A stretch of 64,000 nucleotides of DNA from Rheinheimera sp. MM224 (lineage in GTDB: Bacteria; Pseudomonadota; Gammaproteobacteria; Enterobacterales; Alteromonadaceae): assembly GCF_947090785.1 (NCBI RefSeq), contig NZ_OX352320.1, forward strand, positions 2,356,001 to 2,420,000. The letters run 5' to 3'. This document shows, in pieces, positions 47,352 to 56,717 of this stretch. The position numbers were made by a program, and so were the translations under genes. Every line of letters begins with the position of its first letter. Position 1 is the stretch's first letter. Below the pieces are notes generated by a model that saw only the letters and a program-made list of their open reading frames with translations, was not told the DNA's origin and ran no database searches.

Positions 47352-47612
47352 AGTAAACCTCATCAATAGGAGTGTTGATTAGTGTTCTATACAGATACCG
47401 CTTTGCATCAGAATGCGAACTGACTTTAATGCCAATCCTTGGCCTGTGCCTAAAATACCAAGCTGATTCAGCTTCTATGAGTTTGAGGAAAAAAACCAGA
47501 AAATTTAACGAAAAAGAACTCAAAATCGGGGCAACACCTGACCCCGTTGGTTGCAGTAGCAATTTAGCTTGTACTTTGAGATGCCTTATTCTTTCTTCAC
47601 TGATACTCCGTT

Positions 47613-48059
47613 TCAGAAACTACCGCCACGCTCTGCGTTAATTATTGATGAACTAAAATTCTGGCTTACTTCCCCTGTAAACATCATTGCCAACAAAACA
47701 CCTTCTAAGATAAGTGCTATATCGCTGAACATGGCCTCCCAGCCGTTCATCACGACAGGACCAACTATTGGGTAGAATGGAATAAATGCCACTGTAATAA
47801 CTACGTATAGAGTTCTCGCCCAAGACTTAAACTTCCATAATCCAATAGTTGAAATTGGCAACAACAGGAAAACAGCTAGCATAGCCAATAGAACAAATAT
47901 TGCCCCACCACTAGATATATCTTTACTTTCCATCTGTGCTAAATACTCTTGCAAAAGGGCTGGCAGAGTATCTGATAGGCTAATACCAGCGACAATCCCA
48001 ATTATCGTGAATATCAGACCGGCAATTAATACAAATCTAAATAGTGAAGTGGTCGACAT
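47613..48059 (-). CDS. Integron cassette gene: four-span membrane protein
   Basis: 148 residues with four hydrophobic segments and AAGGAG seven bases before the ATG. It lies immediately downstream of an attC site (48092-48171), so it is the next cassette in the array. No matching attC at its own 3' end was found. Function unknown. Confidence 0.7.
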   Translation of the reverse strand: MSTTSLFRFVLIAGLIFTIIGIVAGISLSDTLPALLQEYLAQMESKDISSGGAIFVLLAMLAVFLLLPISTIGLWKFKSWARTLYVVITVAFIPFYPIVGPVVMNGWEAMFSDIALILEGVLLAMMFTGEVSQNFSSSIINAERGGSF

Positions 48060-48091
48060 TTTTACTCCTTAGTTATGGTTGTTTTTTTGAC

Positions 48092-48171
48092 CGCTAACAC
48101 CCACTGCACACGCGAGCAACTTGTTGCGAGTCGAGCCGCGAAGCGGCGTTTTGATGGCGCTTGTTATAAGC
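48092..48171 (-). other. attC: Integron attC site 1
   Basis: On the - strand it starts GCTTATAAC and continues AAGCGCC..., a pattern usual for attC, has a central CCGCTTCGCGG hairpin, and ends at GTTAGCG. It follows the stop of the 48185-48394 gene and precedes the 47613-48059 gene. Confidence 0.85.
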
Positions 48172-48184
48172 ATTTGGTGTCACG

Positions 48185-48394
48185 TCAATTTCCGTGAGTA
48201 TATTTTTTGCCATTTTTACTTATTATCCAAAGACAAATAATTATCCCGAGGCTTATTAGTAAACATATCGAAGAAATTTTAAAAACAAGCTGTATGCCTG
48301 TATTAGGGCAACCCCACATACAAGTAGACAAAAGCCCCGCAACCGAAAGAGCCAGAATCAAAATGTTTACTATTACAACAATAAAGTACTTCAT
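48185..48394 (-). CDS. Integron cassette gene: small two-span membrane protein
   Basis: 69 residues, two hydrophobic segments, short basic tail. AGG lies six bases before the ATG, and that ATG comes 13 bases after the end of attC 2. Typical size and layout for a gene cassette. Function unknown. Confidence 0.65.
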   Translation of the reverse strand: MKYFIVVIVNILILALSVAGLLSTCMWGCPNTGIQLVFKISSICLLISLGIIICLWIISKNGKKYTHGN

Positions 48395-48407
48395 CGCTTA
48401 CCTGAGC

Positions 48408-48492
48408 TTATAACGCAAAACTTCGGGGCGACTGGAGCGCAGTGTAAGCCGTTCCAGCCGCGTCAGCGGTGGCAACAGCGCCTTGTTATAGC
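48408..48492 (-). other. attC: Integron attC site 2
   Basis: On the - strand it starts GCTATAAC (which contains the stop codon of the 48486-48824 gene) and ends GTTATAAG, with imperfect inverted repeats between. About 84 bp. Confidence 0.88.
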
Positions 48493-48824
48493 TTTGCGTA
48501 ATATGGGCTGTCCATAACAAATAGAATTCTGATTTTACCGTCAACAATTATGATCACCTCGTCGTTCCATGAGTCATAAGATAATTCAGCAAGCTGAGAG
48601 AGACTTGATTTCCATGAGCTTGAGCCTTCGAACTTCCAAGTCATTGGTTCTTTAGCTTCAAACTCAATTTGTTTTGCTTGCATGAAAAGATGCTCATTTG
48701 CCGTCAAGAATGAGGCAAACGTCTCCAAAAAAGCGCTTTTATGCTCTCTTTCTTTCAATTTATGGATATCAACCGCATGCGGTTGATTTTCCAATCTAAA
48801 GTCTCTTTCATCCAAATCAAGCAT
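48486..48824 (-). CDS. Integron cassette gene: soluble hypothetical protein
   Basis: 112 residues from the ATG at 48824, preceded by an AGG about eight bases upstream. The frame continues to 48890, but that part runs through the attC 3 site and is unlikely to be translated. No signal or membrane segment; mixed alpha/beta. The stop TAA lies inside attC 2. Family not recognised. Confidence 0.65.
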   Translation of the reverse strand: MLDLDERDFRLENQPHAVDIHKLKEREHKSAFLETFASFLTANEHLFMQAKQIEFEAKEPMTWKFEGSSSWKSSLSQLAELSYDSWNDEVIIIVDGKIRILFVMDSPYYAKL

Positions 48825-48841
48825 CGCTAGTACCTGTTTAG

Positions 48842-48925
48842 CTATAACGCCCATAGCATGCGCGGCTTTGGAATGTGGGCGAAGCCGCAATGGAAAAGGC
48901 GTCGCGGTGCCTGCGATTGTTAAGC
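48842..48925 (-). other. attC: Integron attC site 3
   Basis: On the - strand it starts GCTTAAC (holding the stop of the 48920-49342 gene) and ends GTTATAGC, with GCGGCTT...AAGCCGC pairing in the middle. About 84 bp. Confidence 0.87.
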
Positions 48926-49342
48926 AACATAGAGGGTCACCACGACCCCTGCGACAAAAAACAACAAACTTATTAGCGCAGATTTTATCAGCGACTTTGA
49001 ACTCTCGGCTCGGAGCTCTCCTCGCAACGTTTGAGCTACAGCTTCAATCTCAGCCCCTTTAAGAGTGGCAAGCTTCTCGAACCTTTCAACGTCAGCCTGC
49101 AACTTGGTTGCCATCGAATGGCGTTGCTGAATCTCGCTCTCGATTTCGTTTGTGAGCGCGATAGATTCTTTTAAAGCCTTGGATAGTCTTTCGATTCGCT
49201 CGCCAGTCGTTTCCCCTCGCTTTTCTTTGATTTTTCGCTCAATTTTAATCTTCAAATATTCCATCCCCACAGCAACAGCGCCAGCTGCCAAGACCATGGG
49301 GAGAAGGGTGAAAAACAATTCTGAGGTTGGAAACGAACTCAT
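48920..49342 (-). CDS. Integron cassette gene: coiled-coil membrane protein
   Basis: 140 residues. N-terminal hydrophobic segment (about 8-27), a central charged helical region (about 35-110, Lys/Glu/Gln-rich, likely coiled coil), and a C-terminal span (LIKSALISLLFFVAGVVVTLYVA). Both ends in the membrane with a coiled-coil loop. Stop codon inside attC 3. First cassette of the array in transcription order; no attI or integrase was found upstream. Confidence 0.65.
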   Translation of the reverse strand: MSSFPTSELFFTLLPMVLAAGAVAVGMEYLKIKIERKIKEKRGETTGERIERLSKALKESIALTNEIESEIQQRHSMATKLQADVERFEKLATLKGAEIEAVAQTLRGELRAESSKSLIKSALISLLFFVAGVVVTLYVA

Positions 49343-49753
49343 TTCTATCCTTACTGCTTAAAAATTTAATAGAAAGCTGTCTGCCCGCAAGTCGAACATT
49401 TTTCTACCTTCTTTCATGATTTTTACTCATACCAAATTAACGCTGATGTACCTCTATTTCAACAAGTTTTTCTGAAATCAGTAAATTTATGACCGACAAA
49501 ATCTATATAGGCAGTACGCTAGTTGTTCATATTTTTACTCAAGAGATACCACTGTGTATTTTAACAGTAATATCTCTATGGTCTTTTGACAAAAACAAAG
49601 AATGCTGTGCTTGCTGTTCCGTATTGCTTATATAAATTAGGGAGTAAATTTACGCTCTGAAACTACGGGTTAACTCAGGTTCGAGGATTCCAAACCATAA
49701 AAAAACCCGACCAAAGCCGGGTTCCTTACATCAGACAAAAACAAACAAAAGCA
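49343..49753. other. Non-coding stretch between cassette array and eda
   Basis: About 411 AT-rich bases without a credible gene. It has an inverted repeat AGAGATA (49542-49548)/TATCTCT (49571-49577) and the eda terminator at 49704-49723. No integrase, attI or attC was recognised. Confidence 0.6.
49704..49723 (-). terminator. Terminator of the zwf-eda operon
   Basis: AACCCG/CGGGTT arms with a T-run on the - strand, 30 bases after eda. Confidence 0.8.
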
Positions 49754-50410
49754 TTACTTCTGCACTGTCTTCGCTTCTTCCACAGCGGCTAAACATAGCT
49801 CTGTGATTTTATGCCATTCTTTGTTTTTAATGGCTTCGTCCGGCACTATCCAACTGCCGCCTACGCAACGTACGTTAGGTAAAGCTAAGTATTCTTTGAA
49901 GTTTTTCTCGTTAATGCCGCCTGTTGGGCAAAAACGGATATCAGAGAATGGGCCGTGGATCGACTTTAAGGTTTTTACGCCGCCTGCTGCTTCTGCCGGG
50001 AAAAACTTAAAGTGGGTGTAGCCTACCGCTGTGCCTTCCATCAGCTCGGAAATACTGGCGATACCAGGGATCAGCGGAATAGCGCTGTCTTTACCTGCTT
50101 GCAGCAGCTCACGGGTTGAACCCGGGCTAATCGCAAAACGTGCGCCAGCTGCTATGACTTCTTCCAGCTGTTTGGCTGTAGTGACAGTACCAGCGCCTAC
50201 TATGGCGTCAGGCACTTCAGTGGCCAATAAACGAATCGCATCCAGAGCCACAGGAGTACGTAAAGTCACTTCCAGTACTTTAATGCCGCCAGCCACTAAG
50301 GCTTTCGCCATAGGAACAGCGTCAGCTAAATCTTTGATCACAATGACGGGCACCACAGGGCCTTGTGCGAACAAAACGTCAGGTTGTAGTTGCCAATTTT
50401 CAAATGCCAT
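49754..50410 (-). CDS. eda: KDPG/KHG aldolase
   Basis: 218 residues; cleaves 2-keto-3-deoxy-6-phosphogluconate to pyruvate and glyceraldehyde-3-phosphate. Glu in [16 protein letters not shown] (about 48) and the Schiff-base Lys in HFKFFPAE (about 136) are visible. Last gene of the zwf-pgl-edd-glk-eda operon, four bases after glk. Confidence 0.96.
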   Translation of the reverse strand: MAFENWQLQPDVLFAQGPVVPVIVIKDLADAVPMAKALVAGGIKVLEVTLRTPVALDAIRLLATEVPDAIVGAGTVTTAKQLEEVIAAGARFAISPGSTRELLQAGKDSAIPLIPGIASISELMEGTAVGYTHFKFFPAEAAGGVKTLKSIHGPFSDIRFCPTGGINEKNFKEYLALPNVRCVGGSWIVPDEAIKNKEWHKITELCLAAVEEAKTVQK

Positions 50411-50414
50411 AGTG

Positions 50415-51383
50415 TTAACTCGCCATATGTTGTTTTAAGTAGACTGCACAGCCAGTTAAACCTGGTTGCTCTGCAGTGACGACAAAAGTTGCAATACGGC
50501 GGTTGAAGTCTTTAAACCGGCCTTTTGCTTCAAATCGGGTTCTGAATTCGCTTTGATTAATCAGCGACAGTAATTTTGGCGTAATACCACCAGCGACAAA
50601 AACGCCGCCAAAAGTGCTTAACGTCAGGGCTAAATCCCCTGCTAAACCACCTAAACTGGCAAAAAACTGCTCAATAACGGCTTTGCATAACGCACAGCTG
50701 CCATCTAAAGCTTTGCCGGCAATCTGGGCTGCATTGATTGGCTCAACCACTTTGTTGTTAAACGCAGCAATGGCCAGATACAAATCTTCCAGGCCCGGGC
50801 CTGATAACAAACGCTCAGGGCTGACATGACCGTATTTATTCGCAAGAAATCTGTGAATAAACCATTCCTGTTCGGTTTGAGCGGTAAAGTCGACATGACC
50901 GCCCTCGCCTGGTAATGGCAAATAACCTAAAGCAGTAGGAATTAAATGCGCGACACCTAAACCAGTACCGGCGCCTAACACCGCCATAGGTTTAAATTGA
51001 TCGGCATGGCCTTCACCAATTTGTACCAGCTCGGTTTGTTTTAGCGCAGGTAAGCTCATGGCTACAGCGGTAAAGTCGTTCAGCACGATAAACTCGACCA
51101 AATCCAAGTCAGCTTTCATGGTGCTTACAGAAAACTCCCAACGGAAGTTGGTCATTTTGACAAAGTCACCTGTGACAGGACAGGCAATAGCTAAAGCCAC
51201 GTGACGAATGTCAGTTAAACCTTGCTCGGTGCGGTAAAACTGCAAAGCATCGGCCAAAGTATCAAAGTCAGCGCACGGGTACACAGCCACTTTATCTAAG
51301 TGTAGGCTGTCTAGATCAACACGACTAAAACGCGCATTGGTGCCACCGATATCGGCAACAATAGCGAATTGGATATCAGCCAT
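50415..51383 (-). CDS. glk: Glucokinase
   Basis: 322 residues; ATP-dependent phosphorylation of glucose. [10 protein letters not shown] (phosphate 1) at about 10-19, [11 protein letters not shown], and the GGHVDF and FVAGGITPK motifs of the Glk family. The ATG at 51383 overlaps the edd stop (ATGGCTGA) and has GAGG upstream; the longer frame from 51431 is rejected. Confidence 0.94.
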   Translation of the reverse strand: MADIQFAIVADIGGTNARFSRVDLDSLHLDKVAVYPCADFDTLADALQFYRTEQGLTDIRHVALAIACPVTGDFVKMTNFRWEFSVSTMKADLDLVEFIVLNDFTAVAMSLPALKQTELVQIGEGHADQFKPMAVLGAGTGLGVAHLIPTALGYLPLPGEGGHVDFTAQTEQEWFIHRFLANKYGHVSPERLLSGPGLEDLYLAIAAFNNKVVEPINAAQIAGKALDGSCALCKAVIEQFFASLGGLAGDLALTLSTFGGVFVAGGITPKLLSLINQSEFRTRFEAKGRFKDFNRRIATFVVTAEQPGLTGCAVYLKQHMAS

Positions 51384-53208
51384 GGTATTGATCCTCTGTG
51401 TTAAACAGACTGCAGGCACCTTGTTCTGCACCAGTGATCACCATACGCATACCGCCAAACATCTCGCGGCCCATACCCCAGTGACTGTCGCTCATATCAC
51501 GGGTTGCAGCTTCACGTTTAGCCAGCTCTTCATCCGAAACCAGTACTTTTAATACACCGTTGATACCATCCACCAGCATCATATCGCCGGTCTGGATTTT
51601 AGCGATCACACCACCGTCAACCGCTTCTGGGGTGACGTGGATAGCAGCTGGCACCTTACCTGAAGCACCAGACATACGACCATCTGTGACTAAAGCCACA
51701 TGGAAGCCACGGTCTTGTAATACACCCAGTGGTGGCGTCAGTTTATGCAGCTCTGGCATACCGCAGGCACGAGGGCCCTGGAAACGCACGACCACCACAC
51801 AATCTTTGTTTAAATCACCGGCTTTAAAAGCCGCATCTAATTCGTGCTGGCTGGAGAATACAACAGCTGGTGCCTGCACGACTTCAGTACCTTCACGCAA
51901 TGCTGAGGTTTTAATCACACCACGGCCAACGTTGCCGGATAACACCTGCAAACCACCGTGATCTTTAAATGGTTTAGCCGCATCAGCCAAAACTGTTAAA
52001 TCAGAAGACTCTGTCGGGCCATCGACCCACACCAATTTGCCATCCTGAATAACAGGAGTTTGGGTATAACGGCGTAAACCTGGGCCTGCTACTGTGTTGA
52101 CGTCTTCATGCAGCAAGCCGTTGTCTAATAAAGTACGGATTAAATACGCCATACCACCAGCCTGTTGGAAGTGGTTAATATCGGCCTGACCGTTCGGGTA
52201 AATTCTGGTGATCAGTGGTGTTGCATGAGATAAATCGGCGAAGTCATCCCAGTTCACAATAAAACCGGCAGAACGGGCTACAGCTATTAAGTGCATGGTG
52301 TGGTTGGTAGAACCACCAGTCGCCAGTAAACCCACAATACCGTTCACTACAGCTTTTACATCAACGATATTAGCAATTGGTAAGTAGTCAGTGCCTAAGT
52401 CAGTTAAGCGGGTCACCTGACGGGCAGCCGCTTTGGTCAGTTCATCACGCAGCGCTGTGCCTGGATTCACAAAAGAAGAACCTGGTAAATGTAAGCCCAT
52501 CACTTCAACCACTAACTGGTTCGAGTTTGCTGTGCCGTAGAAAGTACAAGTACCAGCGCTGTGGTAAGACGCAGATTCAGAATCTAATAATTCGTCATGG
52601 CCTACTTTGCCTTCAGCATAGAGCTGACGGACACGGGCTTTTTCTTTGTTTGGAATACCTGATGGCATTGGGCCAGCTGGTACAAACACAAAAGGCAGAT
52701 GACCAAAACTTAAAGCCGCCATTAATAAACCCGGTACTATCTTGTCACAGATACCCAGCATCATGCCGCCGTCAAACATATTGTGCGACAGGCCAACAGC
52801 TGCAGACATCGCAATAATGTCACGACTTAATAAACTCAATTCCATGCCTGGCTGACCCTGAGTCACGCCATCACACATGGCCGGCACACCACCAGCAAAC
52901 TGAGCCACACTGCCCACTTCTGCTACAGCGGCTTTAATAATTGCCGGATAAGATTCATAAGGCTGATGCGCAGAAAGCATATCGTTGTATGAGGAAATAA
53001 TGCCGATATTCGCTTTAGTTAAGCTGCGTAAATCAGTTTTTTCCTGAGTAGAACAAGCTGCAAAACCATGAGCCAGATTGCCACAGGCCAAAGCTCCGCG
53101 GTGCGGCCCCTTGGCACGGGCCTGTTCCATCCGCTGCAGATAAAGCGCACGGCTCTTTTCACTGCGTGCCGCTATTCTGTCTGTGACCTGTTGTATAACC
53201 GGATTCAT
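51376..53208 (-). CDS. edd: Phosphogluconate dehydratase
   Basis: 610 residues, a 4Fe-4S enzyme of the IlvD/Edd family converting 6-phosphogluconate to KDPG. Cluster Cys are in [12 protein letters not shown] (about 110) and [15 protein letters not shown] (about 135), and the family [20 protein letters not shown] motif is near residue 515. Nineteen bases after pgl, overlapping glk by eight bases. Defines the Entner-Doudoroff route here. Confidence 0.97.
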   Translation of the reverse strand: MNPVIQQVTDRIAARSEKSRALYLQRMEQARAKGPHRGALACGNLAHGFAACSTQEKTDLRSLTKANIGIISSYNDMLSAHQPYESYPAIIKAAVAEVGSVAQFAGGVPAMCDGVTQGQPGMELSLLSRDIIAMSAAVGLSHNMFDGGMMLGICDKIVPGLLMAALSFGHLPFVFVPAGPMPSGIPNKEKARVRQLYAEGKVGHDELLDSESASYHSAGTCTFYGTANSNQLVVEVMGLHLPGSSFVNPGTALRDELTKAAARQVTRLTDLGTDYLPIANIVDVKAVVNGIVGLLATGGSTNHTMHLIAVARSAGFIVNWDDFADLSHATPLITRIYPNGQADINHFQQAGGMAYLIRTLLDNGLLHEDVNTVAGPGLRRYTQTPVIQDGKLVWVDGPTESSDLTVLADAAKPFKDHGGLQVLSGNVGRGVIKTSALREGTEVVQAPAVVFSSQHELDAAFKAGDLNKDCVVVVRFQGPRACGMPELHKLTPPLGVLQDRGFHVALVTDGRMSGASGKVPAAIHVTPEAVDGGVIAKIQTGDMMLVDGINGVLKVLVSDEELAKREAATRDMSDSHWGMGREMFGGMRMVITGAEQGACSLFNTEDQYHG

Positions 53209-53227
53209 GTTAACCTCGTCTTGTCGA

Positions 53228-53923
53228 TTAGTTAGCTGTGAACATTACATGCACAGGGACCTGCTGCTGTTGCAAAAAAGCCCGTACAGGCATTTGCAAA
53301 GGGTCCTGACCTGCCATGGCCTGTTCCAGAACGGTTAGCTTCTTGGGGCCAACCAGATGTAAATAAATCACAGCGCTATTGAGTAAGCGTGTTTTGCTTA
53401 AACTCAAACGCTGGTAAGGCGCAGTAGCCGGAGTCACAGCCAACGCAACTGGTGCATCGGCAGCTAAACCCGCCTGAATTTCTTTGCTGCATGGAAATAA
53501 AGACGCCGTATGACCATCTTCACCCATGCCTAAAATCAGCACATCAAATAGGGGCAGTTCAGCAACTCGAGCCGCTACTGTCGAGGCGCCTTTATAGGCG
53601 TCGTCTGCTGATGCACTGTCGAATAAGCTGATAAACCGTGCTTTTGCCGCTTTGCCTTGCAACAAGTTGGCTTTCACCAAGCCTTCATTGCTGTCGGCAT
53701 GAGTCTCTGGCAACCAGCGGTCGTCAGCCAAAGTGATAGTCACGCGTGACCAATCCAAATCAGTTTCCGACAGGGTTTTAAACAGAGGCAAAGGTGTTTT
53801 ACCACCAGACACCACTAAAGTAGCCACGCCCTTTTCTGCGATAGCAGCAGCCAAACGGCTGCTGATCTCACTGGCAAATTGCTGGTTTAATGCGGCACTT
53901 GAGTCAAAGGTATGAAGCTGCAT
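53228..53923 (-). CDS. pgl: 6-phosphogluconolactonase
   Basis: 231 residues of the DevB/Pgl type: [15 protein letters not shown] (about 38), [16 protein letters not shown] and [15 protein letters not shown] (about 130). Hydrolyses the product of Zwf. Starts two bases after the zwf stop. Confidence 0.95.
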   Translation of the reverse strand: MQLHTFDSSAALNQQFASEISSRLAAAIAEKGVATLVVSGGKTPLPLFKTLSETDLDWSRVTITLADDRWLPETHADSNEGLVKANLLQGKAAKARFISLFDSASADDAYKGASTVAARVAELPLFDVLILGMGEDGHTASLFPCSKEIQAGLAADAPVALAVTPATAPYQRLSLSKTRLLNSAVIYLHLVGPKKLTVLEQAMAGQDPLQMPVRAFLQQQQVPVHVMFTAN

Positions 53924-53925
53924 TG

Positions 53926-55398
53926 TTATTCGTCCCAGTTTCTGTCTTCACGCGCCAATAACGAAATGGCGGATACAGGGCCCCAGGTACCAGCCTGATA
54001 AGGTTTTGGTGGCTCGTTAGTGACTTTCCATGCATCCAGAATGCCGTCGACCCATTTCCAGGCTTGTTCAACTTCATCACGACGCACAAACAGATACTGG
54101 TTGCCTAACATGGCTTCGAGTAATAAACGCTCATACGCATCAGCGATACGCTGCGATTTAAAGGTTTCGTCGAAACTTAAGTCCAGTTTGGTTTGTTGCA
54201 ACTGCATGGTTTCACCCAGACCAGGAATTTTGTTCATGATCTGAATTTCAACGCCTTCATCTGGCTGCAAACGGATGATCAGCTTATTGGCTGGTAACTG
54301 TTTATAGGTTTCGAAGAAAATATTGTGTGGCTGCGGCTTAAAGCAAATGACTAATTCGCTCATTTTTTTCGGCATACGTTTGCCCGTTCTTAAATAGAAC
54401 GGCACGCCAGCCCAACGCCAGTTGTCGATATCAACTTTAATAGCGACAAAAGTTTCGGTTTTGCTGTTTGGACGCGCATCTTCCTCATCCAGGTAACCAG
54501 GAACCGGAGTACCAGCCACATAACCGCCAGCGTATTGGCCACGCACAGTTTTTTCCTGCACGTTCGATACATTAATAGGACGCAGCGCTTTTAATACTTT
54601 TAACTTTTCATCACGAATACTGTCTGCGTCCAGACGGGCTGGTGGCTCCATCGCAATCAGCGACAATACTTGTAATAAATGGTTTTGCACCATGTCACGC
54701 ATTTGACCGGCGTCGTCGTAGTAACCCCAACGCCCTTCTACCCCAACTTCTTCGGCCACAGTGATTTGCACATGGTCAATGGCATTGTGATCCCAGTTCG
54801 CGGCAAAAATGGAGTTGGCAAAACGTAAAGCTAACAGGTTCAGTACAGTCTCTTTACCTAAATAGTGGTCGATACGGTAGATTTGGCACTCACCAAAGTA
54901 CCTGGCGACTTCATCGTTGATCACTTTAGACGAAGCTAAATCGTGACCAATAGGTTTTTCCAGTACCACACGGGCCGGCTCAGCCGATAAACCCGCGATA
55001 GACAATCCTTTACAGATATTGCCAAACAAAGAAGGAGCAGTAGCGAAGTAGCTGACCGGAATACGGTTTTTCGGATCAGTGACGTTCTTTAACGCTTTGT
55101 AAGCGTCTTCTTTGGTTAAATCCACCTGCACATATTGCAGTTTGGCTTTTAAGCGCGCTAATACTTCAGCGTCCAGCGGCTCTTTAATAAATTTTTGTAA
55201 GTTGGTTTCAACGAGATCTTTGTAGCCGTCCAGACTCAATTCATCACGGGCAACGCCAATGACTTTGCTGTCGGCATGCAACAGACCAGATTTTTCCAAT
55301 TGATAGAGAGCTGGCAATAGTTTGCGGCGTGCAAGGTCGCCCTTGGTACCAAAGAGAATCAGATCACAGGCTTTGTTCAGTGGTGCTGTTGTTGTCAT
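53926..55398 (-). CDS. zwf: Glucose-6-phosphate 1-dehydrogenase
   Basis: 490 residues, NADP-dependent first step of the oxidative pentose phosphate and ED routes. FGTKGDLARRKLLPALYQL nucleotide motif (about 16-34), active-site RIDHYLGKE (about 175-183). First gene of the operon, with AGGG six bases before the ATG and HexR-like operators upstream, so it is probably repressed by HexR and released by KDPG. Confidence 0.97.
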   Translation of the reverse strand: MTTTAPLNKACDLILFGTKGDLARRKLLPALYQLEKSGLLHADSKVIGVARDELSLDGYKDLVETNLQKFIKEPLDAEVLARLKAKLQYVQVDLTKEDAYKALKNVTDPKNRIPVSYFATAPSLFGNICKGLSIAGLSAEPARVVLEKPIGHDLASSKVINDEVARYFGECQIYRIDHYLGKETVLNLLALRFANSIFAANWDHNAIDHVQITVAEEVGVEGRWGYYDDAGQMRDMVQNHLLQVLSLIAMEPPARLDADSIRDEKLKVLKALRPINVSNVQEKTVRGQYAGGYVAGTPVPGYLDEEDARPNSKTETFVAIKVDIDNWRWAGVPFYLRTGKRMPKKMSELVICFKPQPHNIFFETYKQLPANKLIIRLQPDEGVEIQIMNKIPGLGETMQLQQTKLDLSFDETFKSQRIADAYERLLLEAMLGNQYLFVRRDEVEQAWKWVDGILDAWKVTNEPPKPYQAGTWGPVSAISLLAREDRNWDE

Positions 55399-55416
55399 GA
55401 ATGACCCTTGATTAGA

Positions 55417-55428
55417 TGTAATTTTACA
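55417..55428. promoter_or_regulatory. Short HexR-like palindrome upstream of zwf
   Basis: TGTAATTTTACA, 12 bp, resembles a shortened HexR box about 20 bases before zwf. Weaker than the site at 55480. Confidence 0.4.
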
Positions 55429-55479
55429 ACACTTAGCCGCATACTAGCCGAGCAAAAGCCAGATGTAAACCAGATAAGT

Positions 55480-55494
55480 TGTAATTAAATTACA
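55480..55494. promoter_or_regulatory. HexR operator between zwf and hexR
   Basis: TGTAATTAAATTACA is a perfect match to the known HexR consensus (TGTARTTWWATTACA) and lies between the divergent zwf operon and hexR. Confidence 0.88.
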
Positions 55495-55662
55495 GAGACG
55501 CTAAAGTTTTGACTATTCTCATATAATAAGGCAGCCTAGGCAATGAATCAGCTGCTTTGTCGTAACTTTATCACTATTTTGCAGTGGCACCAGGTTGTAT
55601 AACAAAGCGAGTTACAACATTTTGCACTGTGTTGTTCAGTGTTTCTCAGTCAGGACTATCCG

Positions 55663-56520
55663 ATGAATGTGTTGGAAAAAATAATTAATAGCGTCAACAG
55701 CTTCAGTAAATCAGAGCGCAAAGTCGCCGACGTGATCCTGGCCAATCCGCAAACCACTATACACAGTAGTATAGCGGCTCTCGCCAAAATGGCCGATGTC
55801 AGCGAGCCTACAGTCAACAGGTTCTGTCGCCGTCTGGACACCAAAGGTTTTCCGGATTTTAAATTGCATCTGGCGCAGAGTCTGGCCAACGGCACTCCTT
55901 ATGTAAACCGCCATGTAGAAGAAGATGACGGCCCTGAGGCATACACCGCCAAGATTTTTGAATCCACCATGGCCGCTTTAGACGCAGCTCGCCAAAACGT
56001 TGATATTCTTACTATTAATCGTGCTGTGGATGTACTGACTCAAGCGAAAAAAATCTCCTTTTTTGGTTTAGGTGCCTCAGCTTCTGTGGCGCACGATGCC
56101 CAGAATAAGTTTTTCCGTTTTAACGTCCCTGTCGTTTGTTTTGACGACATAGTGATGCAGCGTATGAGTGCTATTAATAGTGCTGAAGGGGATGTAGTGG
56201 TCTGTATCAGTCACACTGGCCGCACAAAAAACTTATGTGACATTGCTGCTATTGCCCGTGAAAACGATGCAACAGTCATTGGTATTACTGCGTACGACAG
56301 CCCTTTAGCGAAAGAATGTACGCTGGTGTTATCGCTGGATGTGCCTGAAGATACAGATATGTATATGCCGATGGCGTCTCGCGTGGCACAGCTGGTACTG
56401 ATTGATATTCTGGCAACTGGCTTTACCTTGCGTCGTGGCACCAAATTCCGCGAAAACCTGAAAAAGGTCAAAGACAGCTTACGTGGCTCTCGTTTTGATA
56501 AAAAAGACTTTCAAAACTAA
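55663..56520 (+). CDS. hexR: HexR, RpiR-family regulator of central carbon metabolism
   Basis: 285 residues: N-terminal HTH_6 (about 1-77, with LAKMADVSEPTVNRFCRRLD) and a SIS sugar-phosphate domain (about 120-260, with FFGLGASASVAHDAQNKF and CISHTGRTKN). HexR binds KDPG and controls zwf, edd, eda, pyk and related genes. The ATG at 55663 has AGGA seven bases upstream; the longer frame from 55639 is not preferred. Divergent from zwf and upstream of pykA. Confidence 0.94.
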   Translation: MNVLEKIINSVNSFSKSERKVADVILANPQTTIHSSIAALAKMADVSEPTVNRFCRRLDTKGFPDFKLHLAQSLANGTPYVNRHVEEDDGPEAYTAKIFESTMAALDAARQNVDILTINRAVDVLTQAKKISFFGLGASASVAHDAQNKFFRFNVPVVCFDDIVMQRMSAINSAEGDVVVCISHTGRTKNLCDIAAIARENDATVIGITAYDSPLAKECTLVLSLDVPEDTDMYMPMASRVAQLVLIDILATGFTLRRGTKFRENLKKVKDSLRGSRFDKKDFQN

Positions 56521-56550
56521 TGACCAGTTTTTTAACTAATCTGTAATAGT

Positions 56551-56583
56551 GAGGGGCTTTCTGTAAGAAGCCCCTCTTTTTTT
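56551..56583 (+). terminator. Terminator of hexR
   Basis: GAGGGGCTT/AAGCCCCTC arms and a T-run of seven. Confidence 0.9.
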
Positions 56584-56655
56584 AACTATTTTCCGCCTTA
56601 ACAGGTCGGACATGCGACGAAAGCTGTAAGTTTTATTCAAACTGCGGCTATATTC

Positions 56656-56670
56656 TGTAATAAAATTACA
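56656..56670. promoter_or_regulatory. HexR operator upstream of pykA
   Basis: TGTAATAAAATTACA, fitting the HexR consensus, about 48 bases before the pykA start. Places pykA in the same regulon as zwf. Confidence 0.85.
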
Positions 56671-56717
56671 TTACACTTAAAGTGACCCATCCATAGATAA
56701 GCTTTCAGGAGCTCTTG

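Noticed and set aside
48825..48890. Upstream extension of the 112-residue cassette gene
   Set aside because: It would translate the attC site; the ATG at 48824 directly after attC fits cassette structure.
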